Origin: Burkholderia puraquae
GTDB taxonomy: Bacteria > Pseudomonadota > Gammaproteobacteria > Burkholderiales > Burkholderiaceae
DNA length: 64,000 nt
Direction of reading: 5' to 3'
Assembly: GCF_002099195.1 (NCBI RefSeq)
Contig: NZ_NBYX01000004.1
Span: forward strand, 366,631-430,630
Shown: piece after piece, positions 54,929 to 64,000 of the stretch
Layout: each line of letters starts with the position of its first letter
How positions within the stretch are numbered: the first letter of the stretch is position 1
The notes under the pieces: generated by a model
What the model was told of the DNA's origin: nothing
What the model saw: the letters and a program-made list of their open reading frames with translations, nothing else
The model's database searches: none
Position numbers and translations under genes: made by a program

Positions 54929-56110
54929 TCAGCCGAGTGCGGCCTGCATTGCGCGCTCGATGTCCGCGCGCAGGTCGGCTTCTTCTTCCAGGCCGACGTA
55001 GAAACGCACCAGCGTGCCGCGATGCGGCCAGTCCGGACGCATCGACGCGACGTCGTAAGGCATCGCGAGGCTGCATGCCCCGCCCCAGCTCCAGCCGATC
55101 GCGAACAGGTCGAGCGACTCGACGAAGCGGTCGACCTGCTCCGCACTATAGCGTTCGTCGAAGACTACCGAGAACAACCCGCCCGCGCCATTGAAATCGC
55201 GCATGAACGACGCGTGTCCCGGGCAGTCGGCAATCTGCGGGTGCAGCACCACCACGATCTCCGGCCGCGCCTTCAGCCATTGCGCGAGCGCGAGCGCGCT
55301 CTTGCTGTGCGCATCGAAGCGCACCTGCATGCTCGGCAGGCTGCGCAGCACGAGCGAACAATCGTCGACCGACACGCCGATCCCGCAGCGCATCCGCGCG
55401 AGCTTCAGCTTCGCGTGCAGTTCCGCGTTCGCGGTGATCGTCGCCCCCATCAGCACGTCGCTGCCGCCCGACTGGTACTTGGTCAGCGCCTGCACCGAGA
55501 TGTCGACGCCGTGTTCGAACGGCTTGAACGCAAGCCCGGCCGAAAAGGTGTTGTCGATCGCGGTGAGGATGCCGCGCGCTTTCGCGGCCGCCGTGATCGC
55601 CTGCACGTCGGGCACTTCCATCGTCACCGAGCCGGGCGCCTCGATCCAGATCAGCCGCGTGTCCGGCTGGATCAGGTCGGCGATGCCGGCGCCGATCAGC
55701 GGATCGTAGAAGCGTGCGGTAATGCCGAAATCCTTCGCGAGCCAGTTGCCGAAATCGGCATTCGGCCCATACACGTTGTGCGGAATCAGCACGTCGTCGC
55801 CGGCTTTCACGATCCCGAAGTAGACGTTCATGATGGCCGCGAGGCCCGACGGCTGCAGCAACGCATGCGTGCCGCCCTCGATCTCGGCGAGCCGCTGCGC
55901 GAGCGCGAGCGACGTCGGCGTTGCATGCAGCCCGTAGCGCCACTGGTTGTCGTTGTGCCAGACGAGCGCACGCATCGTCGCGAGATCGGGGAACACGACC
56001 GTCGACGCGCGCGCAACCGGCGGCACGAACGAACGGAAGCCTTCCGGGATCACGTCGTCGGGTTGAACGATGCGGGTTTGCAGCGCGCGCTTGGGAGTGG
56101 ATGCAGTCAT
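54929..56110 (-). CDS. metC: Cystathionine beta-lyase (PLP enzyme)
   Basis: 393 residues of the Cys/Met metabolism PLP family: YGLHATPTSLALAQRLAEIE, the Asp and Ser motif TAIDNTFSAG, and the PLP-lysine in VQALTKYQSGGSDVLMGA. It converts cystathionine to homocysteine, pyruvate and ammonia in methionine synthesis; a related lyase activity is possible. ATG 56110 (MTASTPKRALQTRIV) is the best start. It converges on serB. Confidence 0.9.
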   Translation of the reverse strand: MTASTPKRALQTRIVQPDDVIPEGFRSFVPPVARASTVVFPDLATMRALVWHNDNQWRYGLHATPTSLALAQRLAEIEGGTHALLQPSGLAAIMNVYFGIVKAGDDVLIPHNVYGPNADFGNWLAKDFGITARFYDPLIGAGIADLIQPDTRLIWIEAPGSVTMEVPDVQAITAAAKARGILTAIDNTFSAGLAFKPFEHGVDISVQALTKYQSGGSDVLMGATITANAELHAKLKLARMRCGIGVSVDDCSLVLRSLPSMQVRFDAHSKSALALAQWLKARPEIVVVLHPQIADCPGHASFMRDFNGAGGLFSVVFDERYSAEQVDRFVESLDLFAIGWSWGGACSLAMPYDVASMRPDWPHRGTLVRFYVGLEEEADLRADIERAMQAALG

Positions 56111-56223
56111 GACAGGAAGCCGGGCACGAGGCCGTTCGGTTGCGGAATATGTCGCTAGATTAGCCAAAATCGGCGCAATTGGCCCGGTACAATGCGCGCC
56201 GCGCGCACCGAGCCAGCGCGGGT

Positions 56224-56766
56224 TCAGTCGTCGGTGCGCAGATTGACGATGCCGCCCACGGTCTCGATTTCCTGCACGCGGCCGTCGCGCACCTGCAGCG
56301 CCGCGCGCTTGCCCGGTGCGAGACGCAGCACGACGGGCTGCGGATCCGACTCGTCCGAATTCATCCGGTCGGCCTTCAACTCACCCGTCGCGTCGAAGCG
56401 GCCGATCCATACGCCCGTGATGTTCGTGCCGTCGTTCGATTCCTCGATTTCGAGCGTGTCGCCGTCGCGATCCCCCGCGAGCAGCACGACCTCGCCCGTA
56501 TCGGCGAACTGGTATTCGCCGTGCACGCCTTCCTCGTCCGTCTTCGGGCCGAGATGCACGACGATCGGCCGGTCGCCGAGCGTGCCTTCGTAGCGCGGCA
56601 GGCGGGCGAACTCGGGATTCGGCTTCAGCGGCCGCGCCGGTGCCGGTTCATCCTGCTGCGCGCCCGGCGCGACGGCCTGCGCCGCGACCACGCCCGGCAT
56701 CACCATGCCCGCCGCCAGCGCGCCCGCGACGACGAGCGCCCGTTGCCATTGCGAATATCGACCCAC
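56224..56766 (-). CDS. Periplasmic hypothetical protein
   Basis: 180 residues with a signal peptide (cleaved after VVAAQA, near residue 31) and a Pro/Ala-rich linker to about 52. The rest (YEGTLGDRPIVVHLGPKTDE, VHGEYQFADTGEVVLLAGDR, ITGVWIGRFDATGELKAD) has the beta-strand pattern of small lipocalin-like or META-type domains, but I cannot name the family. It lies 89 nt downstream of the KdgK-like gene in the same direction. No cysteines, so no disulfides. Confidence 0.7.
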   Translation of the reverse strand: MGRYSQWQRALVVAGALAAGMVMPGVVAAQAVAPGAQQDEPAPARPLKPNPEFARLPRYEGTLGDRPIVVHLGPKTDEEGVHGEYQFADTGEVVLLAGDRDGDTLEIEESNDGTNITGVWIGRFDATGELKADRMNSDESDPQPVVLRLAPGKRAALQVRDGRVQEIETVGGIVNLRTDD

Positions 56767-56855
56767 CTTGTGTTGCTCCTTGCTTCAGATTCGCTCGAAA
56801 ATCGCGACGATGCCCTGCCCGCCATGCGGGCCGTGGCCGGCGCGCGCCTGCCGCA

Positions 56856-57782
56856 TCAGCCTTGCATCAGGCGCTCCACCGCATCGCGGTGCGGAATCGG
56901 CGCGACCGCACCGTAGCCGGTCGTCGACAGCGCCGCCGCGGCGTTCGCATAACGCGCCGCCGCGAACGGATCGTCGCCCGCGACGATCCGCGCGACGAAG
57001 GCACCGCCGAAGCAGTCGCCCGCGCCCGTTGCATCGACAGCCTGAACCGCGAAGCCCGGCACGACGCGCCGCTCGTTCGGCGTCGCCACGTAGGCGCCTT
57101 CCTTGCCGAGCTTCAGCGCGACCACCTGCGGCCCGTGTTCGAGCATCGCGTCGACGATCGCGTCGCGATCGTTCGCGCCCGTGAGTGCCGTCACGTCGTC
57201 CCAGCTGGGCAGGCAGATATCCGTCTGGCGCAGCGCTTCGCGCATCACCGCACGGGCGCGCGGCAGCGGCCACAGCTTCAGGCGCAGGTTCGTGTCGAAG
57301 CTGACCTTCGCGCCGTTGCGGCGCGCATGGTCGATCCCCGCGAACGCGGCGTCGCACGCAACCGTGCTGATCGCGAGGCTGATGCCCGACAGGTGCACGG
57401 CCTTCGCGGCGGCCAGCGCGTCGAGCGGCAGGTCGCCCGCTGCATAGCGGCTCGCCGCCGAACCCGCACGCAGGTAGTCGAACTGGTGACCGCCGGCGCC
57501 GTGCGTGACGAAATACACGCCGGTCGGCGCCGTACCATCGATCCGCACGTACGTCGTGTCGACGCGTTCCGCGCGCCACATGTCGGCCAGCAGGCGGCCG
57601 AACGGATCGTCGCCGATCGCCGACACGAAGCCCGTCGACGCGCCCTGGCGCGCCGCGGCGATGCAGAAGTTCGACGTGTCGCCGCCGAAACCCTGCAGGA
57701 ATTCAGGCCGGCCCGGCTGCGACTGGTTGAATTCGATCATCGCCTCGCCGAGCGCGAGGATCTCCGGAAATGCGCCGGCCAT
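56856..57782 (-). CDS. kdgK: PfkB-family sugar kinase (2-keto-3-deoxygluconate kinase-like)
   Basis: 308 residues. PfkB signature 1 region FGGDTSNFCIAAARQG and signature 2 VDATGAGDCFGGAF with the catalytic Asp. The N-terminus LALGEAMIEFNQ and FVTHGAGGHQFDYLRAGSAA match KdgK-type enzymes, which phosphorylate 2-keto-3-deoxygluconate. Another ketose kinase role is possible. It is 3 nt after the rimO stop on the same strand, apparently a chance neighbour or shared transcript. Confidence 0.85.
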   Translation of the reverse strand: MAGAFPEILALGEAMIEFNQSQPGRPEFLQGFGGDTSNFCIAAARQGASTGFVSAIGDDPFGRLLADMWRAERVDTTYVRIDGTAPTGVYFVTHGAGGHQFDYLRAGSAASRYAAGDLPLDALAAAKAVHLSGISLAISTVACDAAFAGIDHARRNGAKVSFDTNLRLKLWPLPRARAVMREALRQTDICLPSWDDVTALTGANDRDAIVDAMLEHGPQVVALKLGKEGAYVATPNERRVVPGFAVQAVDATGAGDCFGGAFVARIVAGDDPFAAARYANAAAALSTTGYGAVAPIPHRDAVERLMQG

Positions 57783-57785
57783 CGC

Positions 57786-59147
57786 TTACACCTCGCCCCA
57801 CAGATCGTGGCCGTCGGCGCCCGTGATCTTCACGGACACGAAATCGCCGACCTTGTAGCGCTTCGATGCCTTCGCCGCCGGCTCGACATAGACGACGCCG
57901 TCGATTTCCGGCGCATCGGCCGCCGTGCGGCCAATGCCGCCTTCCTCGCTGACTTCGTCGATCAGCACCTTGAGGGTCTTGCCGACCTTGCGCTGGATGC
58001 GGTTCGCCGACACTTCCTCGGCGACTTCCATGAAGCGCGCGCGGCGCTCCTCGCGGACTTCATCCGGCAGCGCGCCGTCGAGTTCGTTCGCGGTGGCACC
58101 TTCGACCGGCGAGTAGGCAAAGCAGCCGACGCGATCGAGTTCCGCCTCACGGATGAAGTCGAGCAGCGTTTCGAACTGCTCTTCCGTCTCGCCGGGGAAG
58201 CCCGCGATGAACGTGCTGCGGATCGTCAGGTCCGGGCAGATCTCGCGCCACTTCTGCACGCGCTCGAGCACCTTCTCCGCGTTCGCCGGGCGCTTCATGC
58301 GCTTCAGCACTTCCGGGTGCGCGTGCTGGAACGGCACGTCGAGGTACGGCAGCACGTGGCCCTTGAACGGGCCTTCGGCCATCAGCGGAATCACTTCGTC
58401 GACGCTCGGATACGGATACACGTAGTGCAGGCGCACCCATGCACCGTACTGCGCGGCGAGTTCGCCGAGCGCCGCGACCAGATCGGTCATGCGCGTCTTG
58501 ATCGGCTTGCCGTTCCAGAAGCCCGTCCGGAATTTCACGTCGACGCCGTACGCGCTCGTGTCCTGCGAGATCACGAGCAGTTCCTTCACGCCCGACTTGA
58601 ACAGGTTCTCGGCTTCCAGCATCACTTCGGCGACCGGGCGCGACACCAGGTCGCCGCGCATCGACGGGATGATGCAGAACGTGCAGCGGTGGTTGCAGCC
58701 TTCGGAAATCTTCAGGTATGCATAGTGGCGCGGCGTGAGCTTGATGCCGGCCGCGGGCACGAGATCGGTGAACGGGTCGTGCGGTTTCGGCAGGTGCGAA
58801 TGCACGGCCTGCATCACTTCGCCCACCGCGTGCGGGCCGGTAACGGCGAGCACCTTCGGGTGGACTTCCTCGATCAGGTTCGAGCCGCTGGCGCTCGACT
58901 TGGCGCCGAGACAGCCGGTGACGATCACCTTGCCGTTCTCGGTCAGCGCCTCGCCGATTGCGTCGAGGCTTTCCTGCACGGCTTCGTCGATGAAGCCGCA
59001 GGTGTTCACGACGACCAGGTCGGCACCGTCGTAGGTGCCGGAGATTTCATAACCTTCGGCACGCAGTTGCGTGATGATCTGTTCGGAGTCGACGAGGGCT
59101 TTCGGGCACCCGAGGGATACGAACCCTACTTTGGGGGATTGGGACAT
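57786..59147 (-). CDS. rimO: Ribosomal protein S12 methylthiotransferase
   Basis: 453 residues: UPF0004 N-terminal domain with auxiliary cluster cysteines ([23 protein letters not shown]), radical SAM motif [15 protein letters not shown], and a C-terminal TRAM domain ending [17 protein letters not shown]. RimO adds a methylthio group to Asp89 of S12 (aspartate in the conserved loop). The sequence is close to RimO rather than MiaB, based on [11 protein letters not shown] and length. Upstream ATG 59147; a kinase gene follows 3 nt after its stop. Confidence 0.95.
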   Translation of the reverse strand: MSQSPKVGFVSLGCPKALVDSEQIITQLRAEGYEISGTYDGADLVVVNTCGFIDEAVQESLDAIGEALTENGKVIVTGCLGAKSSASGSNLIEEVHPKVLAVTGPHAVGEVMQAVHSHLPKPHDPFTDLVPAAGIKLTPRHYAYLKISEGCNHRCTFCIIPSMRGDLVSRPVAEVMLEAENLFKSGVKELLVISQDTSAYGVDVKFRTGFWNGKPIKTRMTDLVAALGELAAQYGAWVRLHYVYPYPSVDEVIPLMAEGPFKGHVLPYLDVPFQHAHPEVLKRMKRPANAEKVLERVQKWREICPDLTIRSTFIAGFPGETEEQFETLLDFIREAELDRVGCFAYSPVEGATANELDGALPDEVREERRARFMEVAEEVSANRIQRKVGKTLKVLIDEVSEEGGIGRTAADAPEIDGVVYVEPAAKASKRYKVGDFVSVKITGADGHDLWGEV

Positions 59148-59431
59148 CTGGAATGTGGGGGCGTGGCAGCAAAAGCGTGAGTTTACAGCGATTTAGTGTC
59201 CGGCGACCCAAAAACGAGCGGTTGACGACGACGCGGATCGCCCGCTCCACTGCCCGGCGCGCTCCGGGTCTGCCGTCGAGCCGGATTGGATATGCCCCTT
59301 CATTTCGCGCAAAGCCGCCTCGTGGCTCTGTCCCCAACGCCCGTCAGCCGGCCGAGAATCTCCCCGGCGCCGCGACGCGCTATGCGAAAATCCGGGCGTC
59401 CACCCTTTTCAATCGACCCAACGGGGCTCGC

Positions 59432-59686
59432 ATGACCACCCACATCACGATCGAATTCACCGAACACGCAGCAGAAGCCATCGGCGAACAAACCAGCACC
59501 AGCTTTTCGTATGACCAGGGCGCGCATGTGCCGCAACCGGGCGACTTCGTCGAACTCGAGAATTCGCACCAGACGTTTTTCGTGATCGGCCGCGTGTTTT
59601 CGCTCAAGGCCAACTACAGCGCCGTCAAGCTCGTGCTCGACCTTCCTCCGCCGGACGGCGAGCAGGATTTCGATCCGGCGCACTGA
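59432..59686 (+). CDS. Small hypothetical protein
   Basis: 84 residues, MTTHITIEFTEHAAEAIGEQ, a beta-rich acidic protein with AHVPQPGDFVELENSHQTFFVIGR, which looks like a small conserved cytoplasmic protein found across Burkholderia. No family name recalled. ATG 59432 is preceded by an ACGGGG stretch, a weak ribosome site. It is convergent with the FAD oxidoreductase gene, 16 nt from its stop. Confidence 0.75.
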   Translation: MTTHITIEFTEHAAEAIGEQTSTSFSYDQGAHVPQPGDFVELENSHQTFFVIGRVFSLKANYSAVKLVLDLPPPDGEQDFDPAH

Positions 59687-59702
59687 CGAGCGACGAGACG
59701 CT

Positions 59703-60752
59703 TTACACCCCCAGGATCGCGCTCGCGGCCAGTCGCCCAAGCTGGGGCGCCAGGATCACGCCGGGATGCGCGACGACGGCATAGACGCCTGCCACACCCG
59801 GCAGAAATCCGTTGACCGGCGCCCCGTCGTTCGTCATCGGCCGAAGCGCCGATTTCGCGGAGAGCGGCGTGAGGGCCGGCGGATCGGCAAACAGCGCCGA
59901 AATCTCCGAGGCGGTACGCGCAGCGAGCGCGGCAAGCCCGCTATTTCCCTCTTCCGGAGGATCCGCGGCCGACAGCAGGCTGCCCGCCGGGCCGACCCGC
60001 ACCTCAAGACCCCGCCCGTAGAGCAAGTGGCTGACCAGCCCCGGCTCGGCCGCGAAACGCATCAGGACGGCCGGCTCCTCGCGAACAGGCAAGGACACGC
60101 CCAGGCCCGCGGCGATGGCCACCGCGGAAGCAGCGTTCGCCAGGACGACGACATCCGCCGGCACCTGCCCGTGCGCGGTATGTACGCCGACAGCGTGCCC
60201 ATCGCGCGTTTCGACCGCTTCGACTGCGCAACCGCACCGGATCTGCGCGCCGGCGGCTTGCGCACCGGCCAGCAATCGATGCGTCAAGTCGATCGGCTCC
60301 ACCACGAAATCGTTCGGTGCCCATGCGATCAACTCGGGAGGCCATGCAAGACGCGGCTCCATCCGGGCCACCTCTCGACGCCCCAACGCTTCCATTTGCA
60401 CGCCCGCAGCGCGCTGCTCGTCGATCAATGCAGCGGTCTGCGCGTCCGTGTCCCGCCAGACAAGTGCCCCGCGCGTCGTCACCGGCAACGGGCCCAGCTC
60501 ACGCTCCAGCCTGGCGAACTCCGGGAGCGCCCCGAGCGTGCGGGAGAACCTGGACGGGTTTTCAGAAGGAAGCGCGCTGCCGGTACCCACCCAGCCGAAT
60601 GACCATTGAGTCGCGCCGCCTGCGGGCGCTGCCTGCTTTTCCAGCAGCGTGACCTGTGCGCCCGATCGCGCAAGATGCCACGCAATGGACGCGCCGACGA
60701 TGCCGCCGCCAACCACGACGACGCGCAGCCGGTTATGTCCCATGAGCAACAT
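59703..60752 (-). CDS. FAD-dependent amino-acid/amine oxidoreductase (DAO family)
   Basis: 349 residues. FAD-binding VVVVGGGIVGASIAWHLARS at 11-30, GGATQWSFGWVG, and a late SALRPMTNDGAPVNGFLPG with FAD-contact features of glycine oxidase and D-amino-acid dehydrogenase-like proteins. It should oxidise an amine or amino acid; the substrate is unknown. Start ATG 60752; ATG 60743 is a fair alternative, as neither has a strong ribosome site. No operon partner. Confidence 0.88.
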   Translation of the reverse strand: MLLMGHNRLRVVVVGGGIVGASIAWHLARSGAQVTLLEKQAAPAGGATQWSFGWVGTGSALPSENPSRFSRTLGALPEFARLERELGPLPVTTRGALVWRDTDAQTAALIDEQRAAGVQMEALGRREVARMEPRLAWPPELIAWAPNDFVVEPIDLTHRLLAGAQAAGAQIRCGCAVEAVETRDGHAVGVHTAHGQVPADVVVLANAASAVAIAAGLGVSLPVREEPAVLMRFAAEPGLVSHLLYGRGLEVRVGPAGSLLSAADPPEEGNSGLAALAARTASEISALFADPPALTPLSAKSALRPMTNDGAPVNGFLPGVAGVYAVVAHPGVILAPQLGRLAASAILGV

Positions 60753-60908
60753 TCGGAAGTTGCGGGATTCCGACTATACCGTCCGCCCCTCGCCGCCGCT
60801 GTGCGGTTGCCTGTCGCCCATCGTCGCGAACCGTCTCACCCGCTCGCGCCCGGCATCGACACGATCAATCGATCGACGTCCGCTGCACTTGAGACGTGCC
60901 GACGAAAC

Positions 60909-60930
60909 AAAAAGCCCGCCGAAGCGGGCC
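60909..60930 (-). terminator. rho-independent terminator of the LprI-like gene
   Basis: GCCCGC-CGAA-GCGGGC hairpin preceded on the plus strand by five A, giving a U-tract for minus-strand RNA. It lies 26 bases after the LprI-like stop. Confidence 0.75.
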
Positions 60931-60955
60931 TTGCTCAAACGCCGGACCCGGCACT

Positions 60956-61801
60956 TCACCGCATCTCCGGAAACACCGACGCCTTCAGGCACCGGTCGAA
61001 CCACAAAGCATCGTCTCCATCGCCGATCGGCCACATTTCCGCATCGAGTTGCGGCAACCCGGTCACCGGCGCTGACGCGTGGTTGTCGTCACCGGGCGCC
61101 CCCGCGCGCATCCACGCCGATTGCTTTCCGTCGTTGTCGCACGCACTCGCATGCGCTTGCGCTTCGCAGAACGCCACGGGGCGCACCTTCCCGCCGTCGA
61201 TCGCACTCACCGACCGGTACTGATAAACCGCACCGGTCGCCCAGTCCTCGCTCTGGCTGCAGACCCGCGCACGATGCTGCACATGAACCGCGCCGAAACA
61301 CGCATAGGAAACGTGCGCGCCACTCGCATCGTCGGGAATGAAATCGCAGTTTGCATCGAAACCGGTGAGCGGGCCGCCCGTGTATTTTGCGAGCCATTGG
61401 CGCTCGGCCTGCGCACGCGCGATCAGCCCTGTGTTCGATTGATCGGCCAGCACGGCGGTGCGCCGATCGATTGCCTTGCGCACTTCGTCGACAGCCAGCA
61501 GGCGGCCTTCGTAATCGGCGTCGAGACGGTTGTTGCGTGCGTCGATCCAGCGACGCTGGCTGCGCACCAGCATGTCGCGGATTGCCGTGTCCGGCGCGGC
61601 CTTCAGCGCGCCCGCGTACGCCGAATTCATGCGCGCGTCGGCCGCGCGCAGCACGGGGTTCGCGCAGATGCGCTTCTCGATCGGCTGCACGACCTTCGCG
61701 CAATCGATCGCGAAGGCCGGTACCGCCACGCCAATGCCCATCATGAACATCGAAGCAAGACCGGCCAGCCTGCCGGCCGATGCCATTCGAATCCTGCGCA
61801 T
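60956..61801 (-). CDS. Secreted LprI/DUF1311-domain protein
   Basis: 281 residues with a signal peptide (MFMMGIGVAVPAFA, cleaved near residue 31) and a DUF1311 domain just after it (DCAKVVQPIEKRICANPVLR, then AADARMNSAYAGALK and RSQRRWIDARNN). The C-terminal 150 residues contain further cysteines (DCA, ICAN, NCDF, YACFG, VCSQS, FCEAQ, ACDND, DRCLK) that may form disulfides. LprI-type proteins were linked to lysozyme inhibition in mycobacteria. ATG 61801 has GAGAGAG just upstream, overlapping the end of a small upstream ORF. Confidence 0.85.
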   Translation of the reverse strand: MRRIRMASAGRLAGLASMFMMGIGVAVPAFAIDCAKVVQPIEKRICANPVLRAADARMNSAYAGALKAAPDTAIRDMLVRSQRRWIDARNNRLDADYEGRLLAVDEVRKAIDRRTAVLADQSNTGLIARAQAERQWLAKYTGGPLTGFDANCDFIPDDASGAHVSYACFGAVHVQHRARVCSQSEDWATGAVYQYRSVSAIDGGKVRPVAFCEAQAHASACDNDGKQSAWMRAGAPGDDNHASAPVTGLPQLDAEMWPIGDGDDALWFDRCLKASVFPEMR

Positions 61802-61809
61802 GCTCTCTC

Positions 61810-62085
61810 TCAGTCGGTTTTTTCTTGGTCGCACTGCATCGCGCGCTGCATCGATACGACATCGCCCATCACGGCCTGTCGTGCCCGGGCGCCGGTATCG
61901 CATTTCGCCGAACGCGGCTTCCACGCGTCACCGAGCAGCGCCACACAGGGTACGCGCGCCTGCCCGAACGCACACCATTGGGCGTGGTGCGCCCGGTGTT
62001 CCTTCGCAAGTGACTGGATCTCGATCGACTGGACAACGGTCATGCCCGCCCGAACCCGGCGCGTGCATTCGGTACCGACGGCCAT
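61810..62085 (-). CDS. Small hypothetical ORF upstream of the LprI-like gene
   Basis: A 91-residue frame beginning MAVGTECTRRVRAGMTVVQS and ending nine nt before the LprI-like gene start on the same strand. It has four cysteines and good tight spacing, but ribosome sites at both possible starts (62085 and 62043) are weak. The C-terminal part (VMGDVVSMQRAMQCDQEKTD) looks like an authentic coding sequence. I recognise no family. It may be a real upstream gene or a degenerate 5' extension of the neighbour. Confidence 0.4.
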   Translation of the reverse strand: MAVGTECTRRVRAGMTVVQSIEIQSLAKEHRAHHAQWCAFGQARVPCVALLGDAWKPRSAKCDTGARARQAVMGDVVSMQRAMQCDQEKTD

Positions 62086-62225
62086 GAACGACCGTCGGCG
62101 AGAGGGGCCAGGCGGCGGCCGCACTTCATCGCGCCCGAATGCACGATCGGCCGGCCCGCACCGCGTCGCTTCGCGGCACCGACGCCCGGCGGGTTGCCCG
62201 CCGCGGTCGGCCTGCCGCGACACCG

Positions 62226-62792
62226 TTACTTCTTCTCGGGCTCCGACGCGCCCGGCTGCTTGAACGGGAACGTGCTGAACATGGACTTCGCCTGGTTCTG
62301 CATCTGCTCCTGCATCTGCACGAACATGTTCTTCGACTGCTCGATGTAGCTGGTCATCATCCCTTGCATCATCGGCGCCTGCATGTTCATGAACTGCGAC
62401 CAGACTTCCGGATTCATCGCATTGCCTTCGTACAGGTTCTTCGACTGATCCGTGAGCTTGTTCTGGATGTCGATGAACGCCTGGATGTTCTTTTCCAGGT
62501 ACGTGCCCATCATGCCCTGCATCGCATGGCCGTAGAAACGGATGATCTGCGACAGCATCGACGACGAGAACATCGGCACGCCGCCGCTTTCCTCTTCGAG
62601 GATGATCTGCAGGAGGATGCTGCGCGTCAGGTCTTCGTTGGATTTCGCATCGACGACCTTGAAGTCCTCCTGCTCCAGCACGAGTTGCTTCACGTCGGTC
62701 AGCGTAATGTACGTGCTTGTCTCGGTATCGTAGAGCCGACGGTTCGGGTACTTCTTGATGAGCCGTTCGGCCGTCTTCTTTGTAGTAGTCAT
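62226..62792 (-). CDS. phaR: Polyhydroxyalkanoate synthesis regulator
   Basis: 188 residues: an N-terminal PHB/PHA accumulation DNA-binding domain (KKYPNRRLYDTETSTYITLT, about 13-32), the PhaR signature segments SILLQIILEEESGG and SSMLSQIIRFYGHAMQGMMG, and a Met/Gln-rich tail (MNMQAPMMQGMM and MQEQMQNQAKSMF) that binds PHB granules. PhaR represses phasin genes when polymer is absent. Located after phaB in the standard phaA-phaB-phaR order, 119 nt behind it. Confidence 0.95.
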   Translation of the reverse strand: MTTTKKTAERLIKKYPNRRLYDTETSTYITLTDVKQLVLEQEDFKVVDAKSNEDLTRSILLQIILEEESGGVPMFSSSMLSQIIRFYGHAMQGMMGTYLEKNIQAFIDIQNKLTDQSKNLYEGNAMNPEVWSQFMNMQAPMMQGMMTSYIEQSKNMFVQMQEQMQNQAKSMFSTFPFKQPGASEPEKK

Positions 62793-62911
62793 GTAACGCC
62801 TTTGAGTGCAGCGTAGCGGAAGTGACGAATCCCCGCCGCCCGAATCCGGGAGGCGGGGGCCTTCGGAAAACGCCCGGCTGCGCGGCCACCCGGCCCGCGC
62901 AGCGCGGACGC

Positions 62912-63652
62912 TCAGCCCATGTGCAGGCCGCCGTTCAGCGAGAAGTCGGCGCCCGTCGCGAAACCGGAATCGTTCGACGCGAGCCACGCGACGATCGAAC
63001 CGATTTCCTCCGGCCCGCCGAGACGCCGCACCGGGATCGTCGCCACGATCTTCTCGAGCACGTCCGGGCGAATCGCCTTCACCATGTCGGTACCGATGTA
63101 GCCCGGCGACACGGTGTTGACCGTCACGCCCTTCGTCGCGACTTCCTGCGCGAGCGACATCGTAAAGCCGTGGATGCCGGCCTTCGCGGTCGAATAGTTG
63201 GTCTGGCCGAACTGCCCCTTCTGGCCGTTCACCGACGAAATATTGATGATCCGGCCCCAGCCGCGTTCGACCATTCCGTCGATCACCTGCTTGGTCACGT
63301 TGAACAGGCTCGTCAGGTTGGTGTCGATCACGGCGGTCCAGTCTTCATGCGTCATCTTGCGGAACACGACGTCGCGCGTGATGCCCGCATTGTTGACCAG
63401 CACGTCGATCTCGCCGACTTCAGCCTTGACCTTGTCGAACGCTTCCTTGGTCGAGTCCCAGTCGCCGACGTTGCCTTCCGACGCGATGAAATCGTACCCG
63501 AGCGCCTTCTGGTCCTCGAGCCATTTCACACGGCGCGGCGAGTTCGGGCCGCAACCCGCAACCACCTTGAAGCCGTCTTTCAACAGGCGCTGGCAGATGC
63601 TGGTGCCGATGCCGCCCATCCCGCCCGTTACGTACGCAATTCGCTGAGACAT
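62912..63652 (-). CDS. phaB: Acetoacetyl-CoA reductase
   Basis: 246 residues, short-chain dehydrogenase: [17 protein letters not shown] (NADPH loop), [37 protein letters not shown] (catalytic Ser, Tyr and Lys) and SLNGGLHMG at the end, all typical of PhaB. It reduces acetoacetyl-CoA to (R)-3-hydroxybutyryl-CoA for PHB synthesis. GGAGTGAG lies close upstream of ATG 63652. It is 120 nt after phaA. Confidence 0.96.
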   Translation of the reverse strand: MSQRIAYVTGGMGGIGTSICQRLLKDGFKVVAGCGPNSPRRVKWLEDQKALGYDFIASEGNVGDWDSTKEAFDKVKAEVGEIDVLVNNAGITRDVVFRKMTHEDWTAVIDTNLTSLFNVTKQVIDGMVERGWGRIINISSVNGQKGQFGQTNYSTAKAGIHGFTMSLAQEVATKGVTVNTVSPGYIGTDMVKAIRPDVLEKIVATIPVRRLGGPEEIGSIVAWLASNDSGFATGADFSLNGGLHMG

Positions 63653-63713
63653 GAATCTCACTCCATTTTTTGGTTTCGAGAGCTGCCGAAGGCCCCCTCT
63701 GACTTCACGTGAC

Positions 63714-63739
63714 GCCGGCCGAAGCCGCAATCGGCCGGC
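63714..63739 (-). other. intergenic hairpin between phaA and phaB
   Basis: GCCGGCCGA and TCGGCCGGC form a 9-base stem around an 8-base loop. There is no U-tract, so it may be a processing or partial termination structure that lowers phaB relative to phaA. Function is inferred. Confidence 0.35.
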
Positions 63740-63772
63740 GCCCGGATTCGGTTCGCTGGTCGCGACGGCCGG

Positions 63773-64000
<228 letters not shown>

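Noticed and set aside
62828..62857. GC-rich hairpin after phaB as terminator
   Set aside because: CCCCCGCC-type stem without a U-tract in the minus-strand direction; insufficient to call a terminator.

Overview
The window is high-GC, tightly packed proteobacterial chromosome. Its gene content (phaA-phaB-phaR, rimO, ompW, DUF2501, a sulfide-oxidation operon and a catechol siderophore cluster) is typical of Burkholderia, most likely the Burkholderia cepacia complex. I cannot fix the species from sequence alone. The codon-position GC bias is strong, so antisense and frame-shifted reading frames are long and numerous; I kept only frames that carry recognisable protein features or sit in good operon positions. 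I saw no tRNA, rRNA, insertion sequence, prophage or CRISPR array.

Layout. 1-2.1 kb: a cut-off membrane-anchored TonB-like gene, an XRE regulator with a DUF2975 membrane protein, and a secreted hypothetical. 2.2-7.2 kb: a sulfane-sulfur oxidation locus, with a FisR-type sigma-54 activator divergent from persulfide dioxygenase, a DUF442-sulfide:quinone oxidoreductase fusion and a TauE/SafE exporter. An array of activator half-sites and a clear -24/-12 promoter lie between them. 7.4-11.5 kb: a putrescine-type ABC importer (potFGHI order). 11.9-17.8 kb: housekeeping and hypothetical genes (DUF1289, OmpW, nitronate monooxygenase, aldehyde dehydrogenase, DUF2501).

18.0-35.7 kb is a complete catecholate siderophore locus. 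The minus-strand unit is receptor-entC-entE-entB-DUF2218-NRPS-entA-small ORF-exporter, preceded by an AraC-type regulator. Divergent from it is an ABC uptake unit (binding protein, esterase, permease, ATPase). Two Fur-box-like sites face the two units. EntC, EntB and EntA would make 2,3-dihydroxybenzoate, EntE would load it on the EntB carrier domain, and a single C-A-T-TE module would join it to an amino acid. My reading of the adenylation pocket (DAEDIGTII plus Lys) suggests lysine rather than serine, pointing to an azotochelin or cepaciachelin-type product instead of enterobactin.

37.2-43.7 kb is the most unusual stretch. An overlapping minus-strand set encodes an FkbM-type methyltransferase, an APH-like kinase, a radical SAM enzyme with extra C-terminal cysteines, an asparagine-synthetase-like enzyme lacking its glutaminase half, and a GT1-type glycosyltransferase. 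It is flanked by a CmcI-like methyltransferase and a second APH-like kinase. This looks like a compact biosynthetic cluster for a small glycosylated molecule; I know of no described pathway with this gene set.

44-64 kb returns to ordinary genes: ABC-F protein, lipocalin-like protein, AsmA, FetAB-type iron exporter, PliI-like lysozyme inhibitor, alcohol dehydrogenase with a divergent LysR regulator, serB, a cystathionine beta-lyase, a KdgK-like kinase, rimO, an FAD oxidoreductase, an LprI-like protein, and phaR, phaB and the 3' end of phaA.
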